DNA from: Stomoxys calcitrans | Lineage: Eukaryota; Arthropoda; Insecta; Diptera; Muscidae | DNA: 64,000 nt | Reading direction: 5' to 3' | Assembly (NCBI RefSeq): GCF_963082655.1 | Contig: NC_081554.1 | Span: 92,324,245-92,388,244 of the forward strand | Shown here: positions 53,755 through 64,000 of the stretch, piece by piece | How the letters are laid out: every line of letters begins with the position of its first letter | How positions within the stretch are numbered: the first letter of the stretch is position 1 | Made by a program: the position numbers and the translations under genes | Notes under the pieces: generated by a model | The model's input: only the letters and a program-made list of their open reading frames with translations | Told to the model about the DNA's origin: nothing | Databases searched by the model: none

Positions 53755-55640
53755 GGGTCAGAGGCTGGCCTTTGCGGACAGTGTGAAAACCAGACTAGTC
53801 AAGCTGATGCATTCAGATAGATGGAGTAAGCACGGTGCCTGTTGGTCGGCAGGCTGGTACGGTAAGATCAGCCAAGCCCACAGGAAGCAGTTGGAAACCG
53901 GGCTAGGCAAGCTGATGATACGGATACAAAGAAGTGCTGAGGCACTGTCCGTTGTTGAGGGGAGGATAATCAATTGAGCCTTAAGTCAACCCAAAGAGGT
54001 GATATATCGCCTGCCATGCTGCAAAGAGCGAGACCGAATGCCATGAGACTTCTGGAGTGGATTTTCATGGCTTGTGTTTTGCTTGGCTTTATGCAGACTG
54101 CGTGGCGGAGGATGGGGTCGGCCCAAGGACTTAAGGCCGATTAGTCTGTCCTCTTGAAGACACCTGAGACACTGTTGGATGCGTAAATCAAGGATCTTCT
54201 TGACCCTTCGTTGGTAAGCGGCTACCTGCATGCCTGTACCAAGGGTTAGTCAGATGATAGTGCCCCCACGACGTGGGAATTCGGGGGAAGGCTTTGAATA
54301 AAGTGGAGTTGGAGTGAAGTGAACAAACTCGTTCCGGTCCGGACCGATTGCAGGAACAGGGTGGCCATTGGTTATTCAAAGGCGCCAATAACTCACTTTG
54401 TCATATCGAGCTTCATAGGCACTCAGTATTTGTGCGAGAGCCGGTGCCTCCTAGCCCCCCCTCTTCTGGTTTTTGTTGTTGTAGCAGTGTGTTATACACT
54501 GAGGCGGCAGTCCTTGCCGATGAAGAACTCCATCGGGTCCATCCGGTACTTATATCCGGCTGCCATGCCTCTTCTGGTGAACAGGATTGATGTAATGCTC
54601 AAGGGCAGGGTTCGTTGAGAAAGATTGTGGCCAGGTGAACGCCGCAGGGAGGAGGATTATCCCCCTCTTGTGGCTCTTGGCTATCAATTGGATTCTCAGG
54701 TGCTTTAAGGAGGAAAGAGTGAAGTGGTTGCATAAGCTGATGACGCCGCCTTTTTATTGAGCAGTCGAGAGCCAATGGGCTTGGCATAAACCCCAGGAAG
54801 ACAGAGCTAGTGTTGTTCACGAGAAGGAGATGGCTTAATATCTAGGCGTTATTCTTAACCAGAAATTGAACGGGAGAAGAAACTTTGAGGAGAGAGTCAA
54901 ACGGAGCATGAATGCACTTTACTTACGTCGCAACTTGGCGGGCAAGAGTTAGGGATTTAAGCGGAGTACGGTCCACTGGATTTACACTGCTGTGGTTAAG
55001 CGGATCCTCTTCTATGGGTGCCTGATGTGGCCCAGGGCTCTCCTGAAGGTGTGCCTTCGCGCAATGTTGAAGAAGGTACAGAGTATTGTGCTTTTATCGA
55101 AGGCGAGGAGGAGTGCTCCGAGAGCAGCTTTGGAAGCGGTACTTGATCTGAAACCTTTGCACTTGTACGTGGAATGCGCAGTGTTCAACACTGACCTCAG
55201 AGTGTGGGAGTCAGGGTAATGGCGCTCTTTGGATTTCGGGCATACGTTTGTTCTGCGGAAAGCCGCTGGCGTGGGACCACTACGTGACATTGGTGACACG
55301 ACGGACGGATGTGCCGCTGGATCTTTCTTCCATGTTGTCTTTCCTGGGAGGAAGCTTTTGTCTAGGGTCATTAAGCCATTCTAGGGTTCCTCTGTCTACA
55401 TGGATGGATCCATGGATGGATGGGGGCACCGAGACAGGGGTTTTTGTTGAATTTCTAGGAATAAGGGAGTCACATAGACTTCTGAATGGGTCCAGTGTCT
55501 TTCGGGCAGAGGTTTTCGCGATCCTCAGGGCTTGGATGTGATATGTCACGTTTTATATTGACAATCGGCGACGCCGATTGTGAATCTTCCTCTGTGTTGG
55601 CGTGGATTCCTACAATGACGATTGCCAACGGCCAGTGACC
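53755..55640 (+). mobile_element. R1-like LINE remnant (family delta)
   Basis: Plus-strand broken frames over 1.9 kb. Early parts (53783-53977) are unplaced but open. About 54125-54240 reads as a damaged RPIS-type and HA-TKG reverse transcriptase stretch. About 54640-54710 has PLLWLLAINWILRCF, the strand after the PQGG motif. 54992-55219 has VKRILFYGCLMWPRAL and RSAPRAALEAVLDLKPLHLY, the thumb. 55390-55540 has MDGGTETGVFVE and NGSSVFRAEVFAILRAW, an RNase H domain. Visible catalytic motifs are damaged and a foreign short element lies at 54466-54580. Group R1/LOA by layout. Confidence 0.65.
54466..54580 (-). mobile_element. Short element with LINE epsilon 5' end and CAACAA tail
   Basis: On the minus strand, ATGGCAGCCGGATATAAGTA followed by GGATGGACCCGATGGAG and GCCGCCTCAGTGTATAACAC matches the 5' end of the PHD-finger LINE (59587-59654). 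It then jumps to an ACACTGCTACAACAACAAAA tail like that LINE's 3' end. It interrupts the R1-like remnant and looks like a small non-autonomous derivative. Confidence 0.65.
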
Positions 55641-55812
55641 GATGTTCAGCGGAACAAGGACGTCGATTGTTGGTGGCAGTCCTGGCCGGCCACTGCAATG
55701 TCAGGTTGCTGACATGCCCAGGTCCATAATGAGAATCCAAAGAACCAAAATTCTAAACCTTGTTAAACTCCGAAAGATGAGTAAGTTCGTTCCGGTCCAC
55801 ATAGGAACAGGG

Positions 55813-56083
55813 TCAAACTTCTCACGTATCAATGAGTGCTATCCGATTCAAGTTTTAAGCTCAATGATAAGGGACCTCCTTTTTATAGCCGAGTCCGTAC
55901 GGCGTGCCACAGTACGACACCTTTTTGGAGAGAAGTTTTTATATGGCATAGTACTTCACAAATGTTGCAAGCATTAGGAGGGAAAAAACCACCGCTGAAC
56001 ATTTTTTTGATGGTCTCGCCAGGATTCGAACCTAGGCGTTCAGCGTCATAAGCGGGCATGCTAACCTCTGCGCTACGGTGGCC
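55813..56083 (-). mobile_element. SINE2 copy g
   Basis: Minus-orientation copy with a good B box (GGATTCGAACCTAGGCG read on plus) and head ending GCGCTACGGTGGCC. The 3' tail is short. Body phrase GGCGTGCCACAGTACGACACC. Confidence 0.8.
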
Positions 56084-56716
56084 TTCAGGCCTCTCAATAT
56101 TTAAGCAAGAGCCGGTGCCGCCTGGCCTCTAACTAAGACTCTCCACTCTCAACTCAATATCGCTGATTGTCCGCGACTGCAGTTAGCTTCCAGCTAAGTT
56201 TCTCGTGGTAACGAAGAAGACCACACAGATTTGAACTCAAAGTACCAGCCTGTGTGGTGTTCATAGTTATACCCCCCCGGGAATAAGGAACTGTAGTAAG
56301 AAAATCTAAACATAAACAAAAAAAAGGAATCTTTGGGCTTGGAATATTTGTATTTTTGGTTTTAAGATCATTCTTGATAAAGACCTAAACAATCTACGTT
56401 TCCGTTATTAAGTTAGAGAATCAATTTGTAGCCGGTACCGTTGATACCAACGCAGCCATACAGCAAGAGACTTGCTTGTTAAATGCGTCATGCACATTCC
56501 CATCATGACCCGCAAAAAAAAAACCATTTTGCGCCAACGTTCCACCATGGGCACCTTTTACACTGACTGTTCTCTGAGCGTTTGTTAACGTTCTAGACGA
56601 AGTGCCAAATTAAAAGTCTTTGAAAAAAAGCAAACCCAAATAATAAAATTTAAAACACCAGCAAATTTGAGATCAAATTAAAATATCTTAATGGTCAATG
56701 GGAATACGAATAATGT
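56084..56716. other. No recognised gene
   Basis: 56110-56280 is less AT-rich and may be LINE UTR. The rest is spacer. Confidence 0.3.
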
Positions 56717-59660
56717 TTGGTTGTTGTAGCAGTTTATTGTGTTCTATCTTTCGTCTGCTTGATTCTGTTGAGTGTCAAGACCCAGGAACTCTGCCACTAA
56801 GATGGGGTGCGTCCACAGGGATCTGGGTCTGAGTCGAGTGGATCTGGCCCGGCAGTTAAACAAGTGACGTGCACGTGCGGTCCCTGGTTACAGTCGGGAC
56901 ATACATCTTGCACGTCCGCATCAATCCTAGCTCTGTGGGAATTGAGGCGGCTGCATCTGCCGGAACGTAATAACGTATCAGCCAGAATTACTCTTGGTTG
57001 GTTTGCCGGGGGAGGTCGATTTCTTCGGGTGCAATGGGTGGCGGTTGTTCTCCAAGGACTACATTCACCCGGTAGCCAATTACCGCATCTGCTATGTTGT
57101 TGTTTACACCCGCTTGATATGCCGCTTGATCTAGAGGTTCTCTCTTGTAGCGCTGAACGTCACGCTCTAGATCGTGTAGATCTACCTTAAGGCTTCTGGG
57201 CGGTGGATATCTATCCACAAGATGATGATTTGGATGGTTTCTGTGATAACCGCCCAAAAGGTATTGCTGGACAGCATGTACTTATGTCTTCGCACTGGTA
57301 AGATTTTTGTCTCCTGGTAGAGGTGGTCCACATGAGAACTGAGGAGACAGCCCGTCGCAGTTCAGAGGGCGGCATTCTGACAGATCTGAATATTATTCCA
57401 CTGCGTGTCACAAAGTTGACGAGACCACATTGGTGCTGCATAACTTACCACAGACCGGCCAATTGCTTTGTACGTGGTCAACAAGGTTTCTTTGTCTGCA
57501 CCCCAAGTGCTGCCAGCAAGTGACTTGAGGACCTTGTTTCTACTTTTGACTTTATCGCAGTTTGCTGTGGCATGTGAGGAGAAGGTGTAAGAGCTGTCAA
57601 ATGTGACGCAAAGTATTTTGGGACACTTGATGGTCGGAATCATTTTTCCATCGACCATCACAGTCAGCTCGGTATTCACCTCACGCGTATTTGTAGTGAA
57701 CAATGTGGCTGAAGATTTGGTGGCGGATGTCTTCAGATTTCTTGCAGCGAAATATGAGGCAAGTTCCTTGAGGTATCCGTTCAACCTATCGCAGATGTCA
57801 TCAATGGGTGGGGGGCCTGATGCCATGATCGTACAATCGTCCGCATATGATACGATCTCTATGCCGTCTGGAGGGGGTGGAATGGAGGATAGGTAGAGGT
57901 TAAACAGAGCCGGAAATATCAACCAACCTTGGGGAACTCCCTGGTTCACTCTACGGTGTTTCGACTTCTTATCCCTAAATTCCACAAATGACTGGCGACC
58001 ACACAGATAATTCGCGACCCATCGTTTCAGGCCTGGCTGGAGAGACGTGTTGGCGATGTCCTCAAATAATTTGGCATGGCTGACCGTGTCGAATGCCTTC
58101 GATAGGTCCAGTGCCACGAGGACCGTCCTATCACATGGCCTGAGCTGATTGAAGCCACGGCAAATGTGTGCGATGATGGCATGCAAATCTGTTGTTGTAC
58201 TGTGCAGTCTCCGAAATCCATGTTGATGCTCGGCGAATGGAAATTCTCCTACGAGGCTCGGGAGGAGTAGTGCCTCAAGCGTTTTTGCCACTGGTGAGAG
58301 AAGGGAGATCGGTCTGTACGACTCCCCCAAACTCGGGTCTTTTCCAGGCTTCAGTAGCGGGATCACTCTGCCCATTTTCCAGACATCGGGAACTATAAGA
58401 GTGTTCAATGACAGGTTGAGGACAGTGGTAAGGTACTCAACTCCAAGTGAATCCAGATTCTTCAACATCAATGTAGAGATTCCGTCGGGGCCCAACGCCT
58501 TGGAAGATTTGGCGCCACGGATAACATTCGTAACTTCGCCCACGGTAAATTGTGATGGCTGTTCATCCGCTCAGGGACCACAAATACGGCGAATGGCTCT
58601 CCTCCTTGCCCTGTCTCTCTCGGGATACACAATAAATTGCATATTGCATAAATTGCTGCACCTCCTTGTAATCCTAGTGGGGGCATCCTCATTCACCGTG
58701 CAAAACGTGAAGCTATCAATCTGCTCTGCCAAAGCTATGCCACGCTGGTCGTTACCTAGGGGAGAATGCCATGACGTGTGATGCGCATTAAAGTCCCCTA
58801 GAACCAGACGATTATGGCCAGATAGTAACCCACTTATGTCGGGGTTGTAAGCCTGGCCATTAATCCGGACACAGCTACCAACCGGCGGTATATACACGTT
58901 GTATATCTCTATCTCGGCAGTACCAGACCTGACTGCTATCCCCATGCGTCAAGCGCAGGCGAGATAGGTCTATACTGCACGGAATGGCGTATTACGAAGG
59001 CCAATCCTCCATTCCTTGAGCGATTCTTACGTAGCACATTGTAACCGTGACAACTGTGCAAGCTGCAGGTGTTGGTCAACTTTGTCTCCTGGATCGCTGC
59101 GACCAATATGCTCTTCCGACCCATAAAGTCCACGATCTCATCGATCTTGCCACGCAGTCCGTTGCAGTTTAACTGCAAGAACGACACACTTCCCGGCATT
59201 GGCCTGGCAATATTGGGGCTAGAATGCCCCCGTTGCGTAAATTGCCGTACGGGAGAGGTCGGGGTGGTCACATGGTCCGACGACGAGGACGCCGAAGACG
59301 ACGACGACGACGCTTGTGACCCACTGCTGGCTATGTTCGCACAGCACCTAGCGACATAGCCAGTATGACTATACTGTAGTGAAGTGAGGCCAGAGCAAGA
59401 TCCGAAGTGTACCCATTCCATGCACCGGTTACACCTCACCGACACCGACCGATGATGAAGGCGGTTCTGGCAAACCGAACAGAACCAGGATCCGGGGTTC
59501 TTTTCAATCCCGGCACGGACCAGAAGCGTGAGGATAAGGCAATCCGGGATGTGCCTCTCCCATGACGAAAAAAGACGAACACGTACACTGAGGCGGCAAC
59601 CCTTGCCGATGAGGATTCCATCGGGTCAATCCGGTGCGTACAACCGGCTGCCATGGGATT
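56717..59660 (-). mobile_element. PHD-finger LINE (family epsilon), internally deleted
   Basis: A nearly end-to-end minus-strand non-LTR retrotransposon of about 2.9 kb. It opens with ATG near 59654, then a PHD-like finger (FCSVCQNRLHH, CNRCMEWVHFGSC), a serine/aspartate run, an endonuclease (LQLNCNGLRGKIDEI, AAIQETKLT, then LVLGDFNAHHTSWHS), the reverse transcriptase and a C-terminal CPDCNQGPHVHVTC knuckle before TAG at about 56803. The tail ends TGCTACAACAACC. Frameshifts fall at about 59480, 58940 and 57400. The end of the endonuclease and the linker before the reverse transcriptase are missing, so the element lacks a stretch of roughly 200 codons by comparison with the usual layout. No RNase H is present. 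Clade by eye: Ingi/Vingi or CR1-like. Confidence 0.8.
57362..58543 (-). CDS. Reverse transcriptase of LINE epsilon, long open frame
   Basis: A 393-codon frame holding almost the whole reverse transcriptase domain of the PHD-finger LINE. Visible motifs are SSKALGPDGI (residues 13-22), SYRPISLLSP (75-84), the catalytic ALDLSKAFDTV (144-154), GVPQGWLIFP (202-211, where PQGS is usual) and YADD (233-236), so both catalytic aspartate sites are kept. It would copy the element RNA at the target site. The true protein starts upstream in the endonuclease and is broken from it by a stop near 58576. The methionine used here is internal. The 3' end shifts frame at about 57400 and the thumb continues in other frames. 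S to W after PQG and the frameshifts suggest it is inactive. Confidence 0.85.
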   Translation of the reverse strand: MGEVTNVIRGAKSSKALGPDGISTLMLKNLDSLGVEYLTTVLNLSLNTLIVPDVWKMGRVIPLLKPGKDPSLGESYRPISLLSPVAKTLEALLLPSLVGEFPFAEHQHGFRRLHSTTTDLHAIIAHICRGFNQLRPCDRTVLVALDLSKAFDTVSHAKLFEDIANTSLQPGLKRWVANYLCGRQSFVEFRDKKSKHRRVNQGVPQGWLIFPALFNLYLSSIPPPPDGIEIVSYADDCTIMASGPPPIDDICDRLNGYLKELASYFAARNLKTSATKSSATLFTTNTREVNTELTVMVDGKMIPTIKCPKILCVTFDSSYTFSSHATANCDKVKSRNKVLKSLAGSTWGADKETLLTTYKAIGRSVVSYAAPMWSRQLCDTQWNNIQICQNAAL

Positions 59661-60799
59661 GAATAATATTTGGTGTTTTGCTGTGGTTTCATTGCCTATG
59701 GTGAATCACAGGCCCTACCTCCCGATCAAATTGGGCATTTAACTAAAACTAGAAAATTTATACACCCAAAAACCAAGCAACAAATGCTACACCAGAGCCC
59801 AGTTTTGCTTCGTTTCAATTTAAGTCGCATTTGGAAATTTGTTTCGCTATGACTGCTAGATGGGGGGTTCCCTTTCTATTTATTAAAGACGAATTTATGA
59901 AGAAAAAAATGTATACAGATACATATTTGCGGCCCTATTGACGAGACAAATCAGAGCTCTAGTGTATATTTTTACTGTAGCTTAAAATTTGTTTTGCTAA
60001 AAAACTAAACGTTTATTATCTGTATGATAATTTGTATATTAACAATATAATCATATATAAATTACATTCGAAACTTCAAGAGCCAATGTAGTCGAAATTA
60101 TTTTGAAGTTTTAATAAAAACATACACTGAGATTACTTGGCTATGTTGAATTCCACAATACTTTGAAGATAACTGGGTGTGTTCTTGGTTTCGTCCAACT
60201 GGCACTGTTTCTTTACCCTTGTAAACAAGATGCGAGATTAACAAGCCCGATTAAAGTGGCAAGGGGAAACTGAAAATGCGACGAAACCAACAACGCAACC
60301 GAATGAAAAAAGGGTTTTTTTTATTCTGTTACCTAGTTTTGGCTGAGCTGAACAGACAATAGAACAACAGCGCCTGAATAAAGGGGCTCTCTGTTTATGG
60401 TATAGTGTATATATAATTTAAAATTTACATAGTATGTTGTTTGTTGTTATCATATTGTATCATGAATAGTACTATTACTTTTTTCTGTCTTTCTCTATTG
60501 ATTATTTGTTATTAAAGTATTATTATATGTGTATATGGTACTCTTATTGTATAGTGTTAATTTATTTCGTTTGGAATAAAAATTATTGTTTAAAACTTAA
60601 ATTTGATTATTTCTCTATGTCTGTCTATACGAATAAATATTACGAGTCTCTCTTTATATTTATGTATGGTTGTTAGTATATATGTTTGTATGCATGCATG
60701 CAAGTACGCACGTGTTTTTTGTTGCATGTGTTTTTGGCATTTGCCCATTTGAAGGTTTTCACAACAAATAAGTTTTCCATCCACTCCATTTTAGATAAC
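59661..60799. other. AT-rich region, likely MON2 3' UTR and downstream DNA
   Basis: It follows the stop codon of the MON2-like gene on the minus strand. Candidate poly(A) signals (AATAAA on minus) are common, for example near 60560. No other gene was recognised. Confidence 0.4.
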
Positions 60800-61047
60800 T
60801 CACTCCTGTCCATTGGCATGTTGCTGCTGTTGTTGTTGTATTTCATTCGATGACATGGAATTCTGGCTGGTGGCCAGGGTTGTATTGTCAGAGGTGCTGC
60901 CATTAAAACACTTGGGCGCATGCAACAAATCTGTGTACTGTAATAAAGCCTCTCTTAAAGAACGTGAAACTTCAGGTGATGTTGTTGTTGTACAATCCAC
61001 TAAATATGGATAGAGACCAATTAATTGATCCCAGGCGGGCTTATTCA
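60800..61047 (-). CDS. Mon2: MON2 homologue, last coding exon
   Basis: Last exon of a spliced minus-strand gene. After the acceptor (TTTTAG, plus-strand CTAAAA at 61048-61053) it reads from a split valine codon: [18 protein letters not shown], then [19 protein letters not shown], a low-complexity tail with a glutamine run and the stop at 60800. This fits the conserved C-terminal end of MON2, a large HEAT-repeat protein related to Sec7-type Arf-GEFs but without a Sec7 domain. MON2 works with Dopey-type proteins on Golgi and endosome membranes, and in Drosophila it links endosomes to actin in the oocyte. The tail after TDLL is species-specific. The identification is from memory of the family's C terminus. 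The rest of the gene is outside the window. Confidence 0.8.
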
Positions 61048-61138
61048 CTAAAATTACAAAGTTATTGGGGGAAAAGGCATTAGAATCAGATTTAATTGGA
61101 CTTTATGAAAGTTAGAAACAAAAATGTTTTTAACTTAC

Positions 61139-61221
61139 CTTTGGATGCGGGTGCCTTTTTCATTGAAATTACCAAGGTGGCAATGGCTTTCAAAACAAAT
61201 GAAATTTCCGAGAGACGAAAT
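61139..61221 (-). CDS. Mon2: MON2 homologue, penultimate exon
   Basis: An 83-base exon on the minus strand bounded by GCTTTTAG on its 5' side and GTAAGT (plus ACTTAC at 61133-61138) on its 3' side. It encodes [19 protein letters not shown] and MKKAPASK and ends with the first base of the valine codon completed in the last exon, so phase agrees. The intron to the last exon is 91 bases. The next upstream exon is not found within 2.8 kb, where the intron is filled with repeats. The segment is a helical part of the MON2 C-terminal region. Confidence 0.85.
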
Positions 61222-61534
61222 CTAAAAGCATTGTGAAGATAGAAAGAAATATATTAATTTGCATACTCTTTAAGTTGACTTAGACTGGGTATGGCAACAG
61301 TCGGTACCCATATGTACCACGAAAAAAGGTTAAATCGAGAGATCAATCTCTTCAGAGATTACCAAAATGAAAATATGACTGTATGTGTGATATATCCTCT
61401 TAAATTATTTTAAATTTTCTCAATATGTAAAAAAAACATTTTTTGATTGCATGATTAAAATAAGAAAACTCAAAAACTTATCGTTTAATCAAAATAATCA
61501 TTATTTTAAAAATAAAAACAAAAAACGATGCGTA
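61222..61534 (-). other. MON2 intron, no other feature
   Basis: AT-rich intron DNA. The intron continues to the window end as far as can be seen. Confidence 0.5.
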
Positions 61535-61672
61535 TATCCCTGCGCTCGTTCATTAGTTGCTGTCTCAACAACAACTGAAACAAAGAGAATAAGAATATGT
61601 GTGACTTGCAGTCAACGCTATCGTTGAAGGGCTACGCATCGTTGTTCTGAATGAAAGTTATATCAAGACAAA
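61535..61672 (-). repeat. Interspersed repeat R11, copy 3, in MON2 intron
   Basis: Reverse copy of the block at 11458-11580: GTTGCTGTCTCAACAACAAC, then CAAAGAGAATAAGAATATGTGTGAC and CAACGCTATCGTTGAAGGGC. Class unknown. Confidence 0.6.
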
Positions 61673-62420
61673 ATCAAAACATTAAAGTATGTTTTTTGTT
61701 TCACTTTCCCTTTCATCCCCTGAAACAACTTGTGATGCTCACCTATATGGGTTAGGTGCAATCGGCTTGTTGTAACCTCGCAAAAGAAAAACTAAGTCAA
61801 GAATTCTGTGGGATTTACAAAATACCTAATTGTTTTTCTCATTGTGTCCCCACATAAGACCGGGCAATGACAAAGGAAATGCTCCAACGTTTCATCATCT
61901 TCCCCACATGTCCTACACATGATATCAATTGTCGCACCGATTTTGCATAAATGAGCTCGTAGTCCTATGTGTCCAAAAGCTATACTTTTTTCCTTTCAGT
62001 AAAAACCTTGTCTTCTCACGATTCAGATCTCCCCATACTATTTTCGTCGCCCCACCGATCGTTTCGCTGTTCCACACGACCACGTTCTTAACTCGAACTG
62101 CATCGACCCGAAAGGCTTCGTGTTAACCAAGTTTCTTGACGGCAGTCATCTGGCCTTTACTGCCAAATCGTCTGCTCTTTCATTTCCCCTTTCTCCGCCA
62201 TGATCCGGTAACCAAACAAAACGGATTGTGCCAATCTCAGAGAAGGCGTTAATGTCCTTCTCACGCATTCCGTGATCGCCCGGAACTCCGCCTACAGAAG
62301 CATATTATGGTCAAACAGTCTAAAACAGATATCAGTCCCTGGGTTCTCAATGTAGACCCCAAGGCCCACTGTATTCTTTAGCTTTAATCCAACTGTGTTG
62401 CATAATCATCCAGATGTCAA

Positions 62421-63279
62421 TACGAGGGTTGCCTTTTATATTTCGGGATTAGAGAACACAAAAACAAATATTAGTCATCGAAAATCGCTTTATTGTTTTT
62501 CAAAATATTCCCCATTAAAATATATACACTTTTGCATGCGTCTAAACCAATTGTCGAAGCACTTTTGCCACTCTGATTAAGGTATCTCCAAAACGTGCAT
62601 TCTGAACGCATCAACCGCCTCTTCAGGTGTCGAAAAACGTTGATCTCTCATTTTATTTTTTACGTACGGGAATAAAAAGAAGCCATTCGTTGACAAGTCA
62701 GGACTATATGGCAGATGACTCATCAAATCGATGTTTTGAGTGCTCAAAAATTCAGTTCTTTCGTATTTTGGAGCATTTCTTTCTCGACACGAGCCTTTTT
62801 TTGAGCGATTGACAAATTGTGTGGGATCCAACGCGAACATTTTTTTTACGGTCAAATGTTCATGCAGTATTGAATGTAAGATGGTCCCTCTAATGCCTAA
62901 GATTGTCTCAATCTCACGGTGGGTCACATGCCGATCTTGCAATATCAGTTGGCGCAGCATCAATAGTTTTTGGAACAACAAATGATTTTGGACAACCTTC
63001 ACAAAATTCGTCTTGGAGTGAGTTACGACCTCGGTTGAATTCACCATACCATCGATAAACACTGGTCCTTAATGAGCTTCATCGCCAAAAATTTAATTAA
63101 GTTCATCGATGTACCGTTGTCGCACGAAAAAGTTCACGATTAAGTTCCATTTTTTGGGCGAGAGTAATCTTTTAAGTTACTGTAAACAACATAAAAAGCG
63201 CTCGTATGTCAAAACGTTCTGGGTACGTATAACATCAAAAAAAGGGTTGTCCAATCCCGAAATATAAAAGGCAACCGTA
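62421..63279 (-). mobile_element. Internally deleted mariner element
   Basis: Ends pair over about 26 bases: TACGAGGGTTGCCTTTTATA with GGATT inside, and its inverse at 63253-63279 (GGTTGCCTTTTATATTTCGG on minus), with a TA at each border. Between them is a transposase remnant. The element sits inside LINE alpha and is therefore younger than that LINE. Confidence 0.85.
62577..63062 (-). pseudogene. mariner transposase, deleted
   Basis: A 161-codon frame, less than half the usual 340 residues. The N-terminal helix-turn-helix region is readable (RQLILQDRHVTHREIETILG, then ILHEHLTVKKM). The centre with the first two catalytic aspartates is gone. The end has HLPYSPDLSTNGFFLFPYVK and QRFSTPEEAVDAF. 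In mariners the segment reads SPDLAPND or similar, with D as the third catalytic residue. Here it is G, a further inactivating change. A start upstream of the first helix is missing or shifted. Non-functional. Confidence 0.85.
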
Positions 63280-64000
63280 TCAGAGTTCCGATAATCTAAG
63301 AGTGTGCCTCTGGCAGCAGTGTCTCGCACTCGACCTCAAGTGTCATCTCAGGTATTCGGTCGGTATCCTGTTTTATTCCTTCCAGGTTTCCTTTCGTCGC
63401 CTCTATTATACCACGATGGTATGACCTGTTCTATCCTCTACCCACCCTCCCATAGCCGCAGTGATTACCTCACACTTAATCTGAATGTCTATGGTTCGGA
63501 TATCTAGAATAGTCTCCAGTGCCCTAGTGGACGTGGTCACCATCGCTTCACCTATGCCAAGAAATCATATTCTGTGAACCTGTTGTATAATAACTTTGTT
63601 GCACTTTTTCTCCATCGCAGTCCACCAAACTACAAACGAAGTAAATAAAAGTCTAACTACAGAAACCTGTAGACCCAGTGGACTATCAACGGTTATAGGC
63701 CCCATATCGACCCAAAGTCCCGTCTACATAAAGCCTTCTCGGTACGCTCCTGAATGCGATACTTCCAATCCAGTTTCCGGTCTAAGACCTTGACAGATAT
63801 CAAAATCGTTCTATTGAGGAAAAGCGGTACGTCAAATTGGCCTCACTTTCGTCTTCCTCGTGACCAACAGATTTCAGTCTTCTCTGGGTTGACATTGACA
63901 GGTCTACTCCAGTCGTATTCATTTTGAGGACCCCATCGGCCCCTCTGCATAGCAGATTTGTATCCTTACCCCTTAGAAGTATTATAACATCGTCATATAT

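Larger units (their letters stand above)
61745..64000 (-). mobile_element. LINE family alpha, second copy, split by mariner and cut by the window end
   Basis: Minus-strand LINE in the MON2 intron, same orientation as the gene. The part at 61745-62420 carries the C-terminal cysteine motif (CRTCGEDDETLEHFLCHC) and RNase H end matching 1215-1783. The part from 63280 to the window end continues upstream into reverse transcriptase. At the last bases (about 63947-64000) a damaged catalytic site reads YDDVIILLRGKDTNLLC, where YADD is expected. A mariner element separates the two parts. RNase H-bearing I/LOA/R1 group. The 5' end lies outside the window. Confidence 0.75.

Noticed and set aside
55012..55371. 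119-codon minus-strand frame
   Set aside because: It is antisense to the R1-like LINE thumb region, which has recognisable motifs on the plus strand.
56807..57190. 127-codon plus frame with many tryptophans and cysteines
   Set aside because: It is antisense to the 3' coding end and knuckle of LINE epsilon.
60813..61013. Plus-strand frame starting with a cysteine run
   Set aside because: It is the antisense of the MON2 glutamine-rich tail. The minus-strand exon has splice sites and conserved sequence.

Overview
This window looks like repeat-dense, AT-rich chromosomal DNA from a higher fly (Schizophora, probably a muscid or calliphorid). The reasons are the spliced 3' end of a conserved insect-type gene, long A/T-rich non-coding stretches, TTAGGTTAGG-type retroposon tails, tRNA-derived SINEs, mariner and hAT elements, and a tandem repeat carrying GGCAGCTATATC that I associate with muscid flies. 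The genus is an inference. No bacterial-style genes, rRNA genes, CRISPR arrays or free-standing tRNA genes were seen.

The only host gene I can support is at the right end on the minus strand: the last two coding exons of what appears to be MON2, an Arf-GEF-related trafficking scaffold, at 60800-61047 and 61139-61221. The rest of that gene lies beyond 64000. Its visible intron holds a repeat also found near 11 kb, then an RNase H-bearing LINE that is itself split by a deleted mariner element (62421-63279).

Almost everything else is mobile-element debris. From 1 to 30 kb there are pieces of at least four LINE families, two tRNA-derived SINE families (SINE1 and SINE2), and short inverted-repeat elements that I name here A, B, D, E, F, G and K. 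A and B share a terminus, and each has at least one copy flanked by a perfect 9-bp duplication. There are also non-autonomous hAT elements with 8-bp duplications, a hAT transposase fragment, and a Tc1/mariner-type transposase remnant. From 30 to 37 kb there are more copies of these, plus tandem non-coding repeats. From 37.8 to 39.5 kb lies a decayed Maverick/Polinton-type DNA polymerase B split by a SINE2. From 40 to 42.3 kb come two adjacent locally duplicated regions that match no element I know: a two-exon module repeated four times with splice signals kept, and a minus-strand acidic repeat reading frame. From 42.7 to 51 kb are two broken Ty3/Gypsy copies, a BED-finger hAT transposase pseudogene with a likely intron, and a 1.1-kb non-autonomous hAT. 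From 51 to 59.7 kb are RTE-like, R1-like and PHD-finger LINE remnants with SINE2 copies.

The elements are interdependent. SINE1 carries a 3' end nearly the same as that of the LINE family at 5.85-7.4 kb, so that LINE probably copies it. Short elements A and B probably share one transposase. A short element at 54.5 kb combines the 5' end of the PHD-finger LINE with its 3'-type tail. All element boundaries given without a stated duplication are approximate, and family names are my recognition by eye, not database results.
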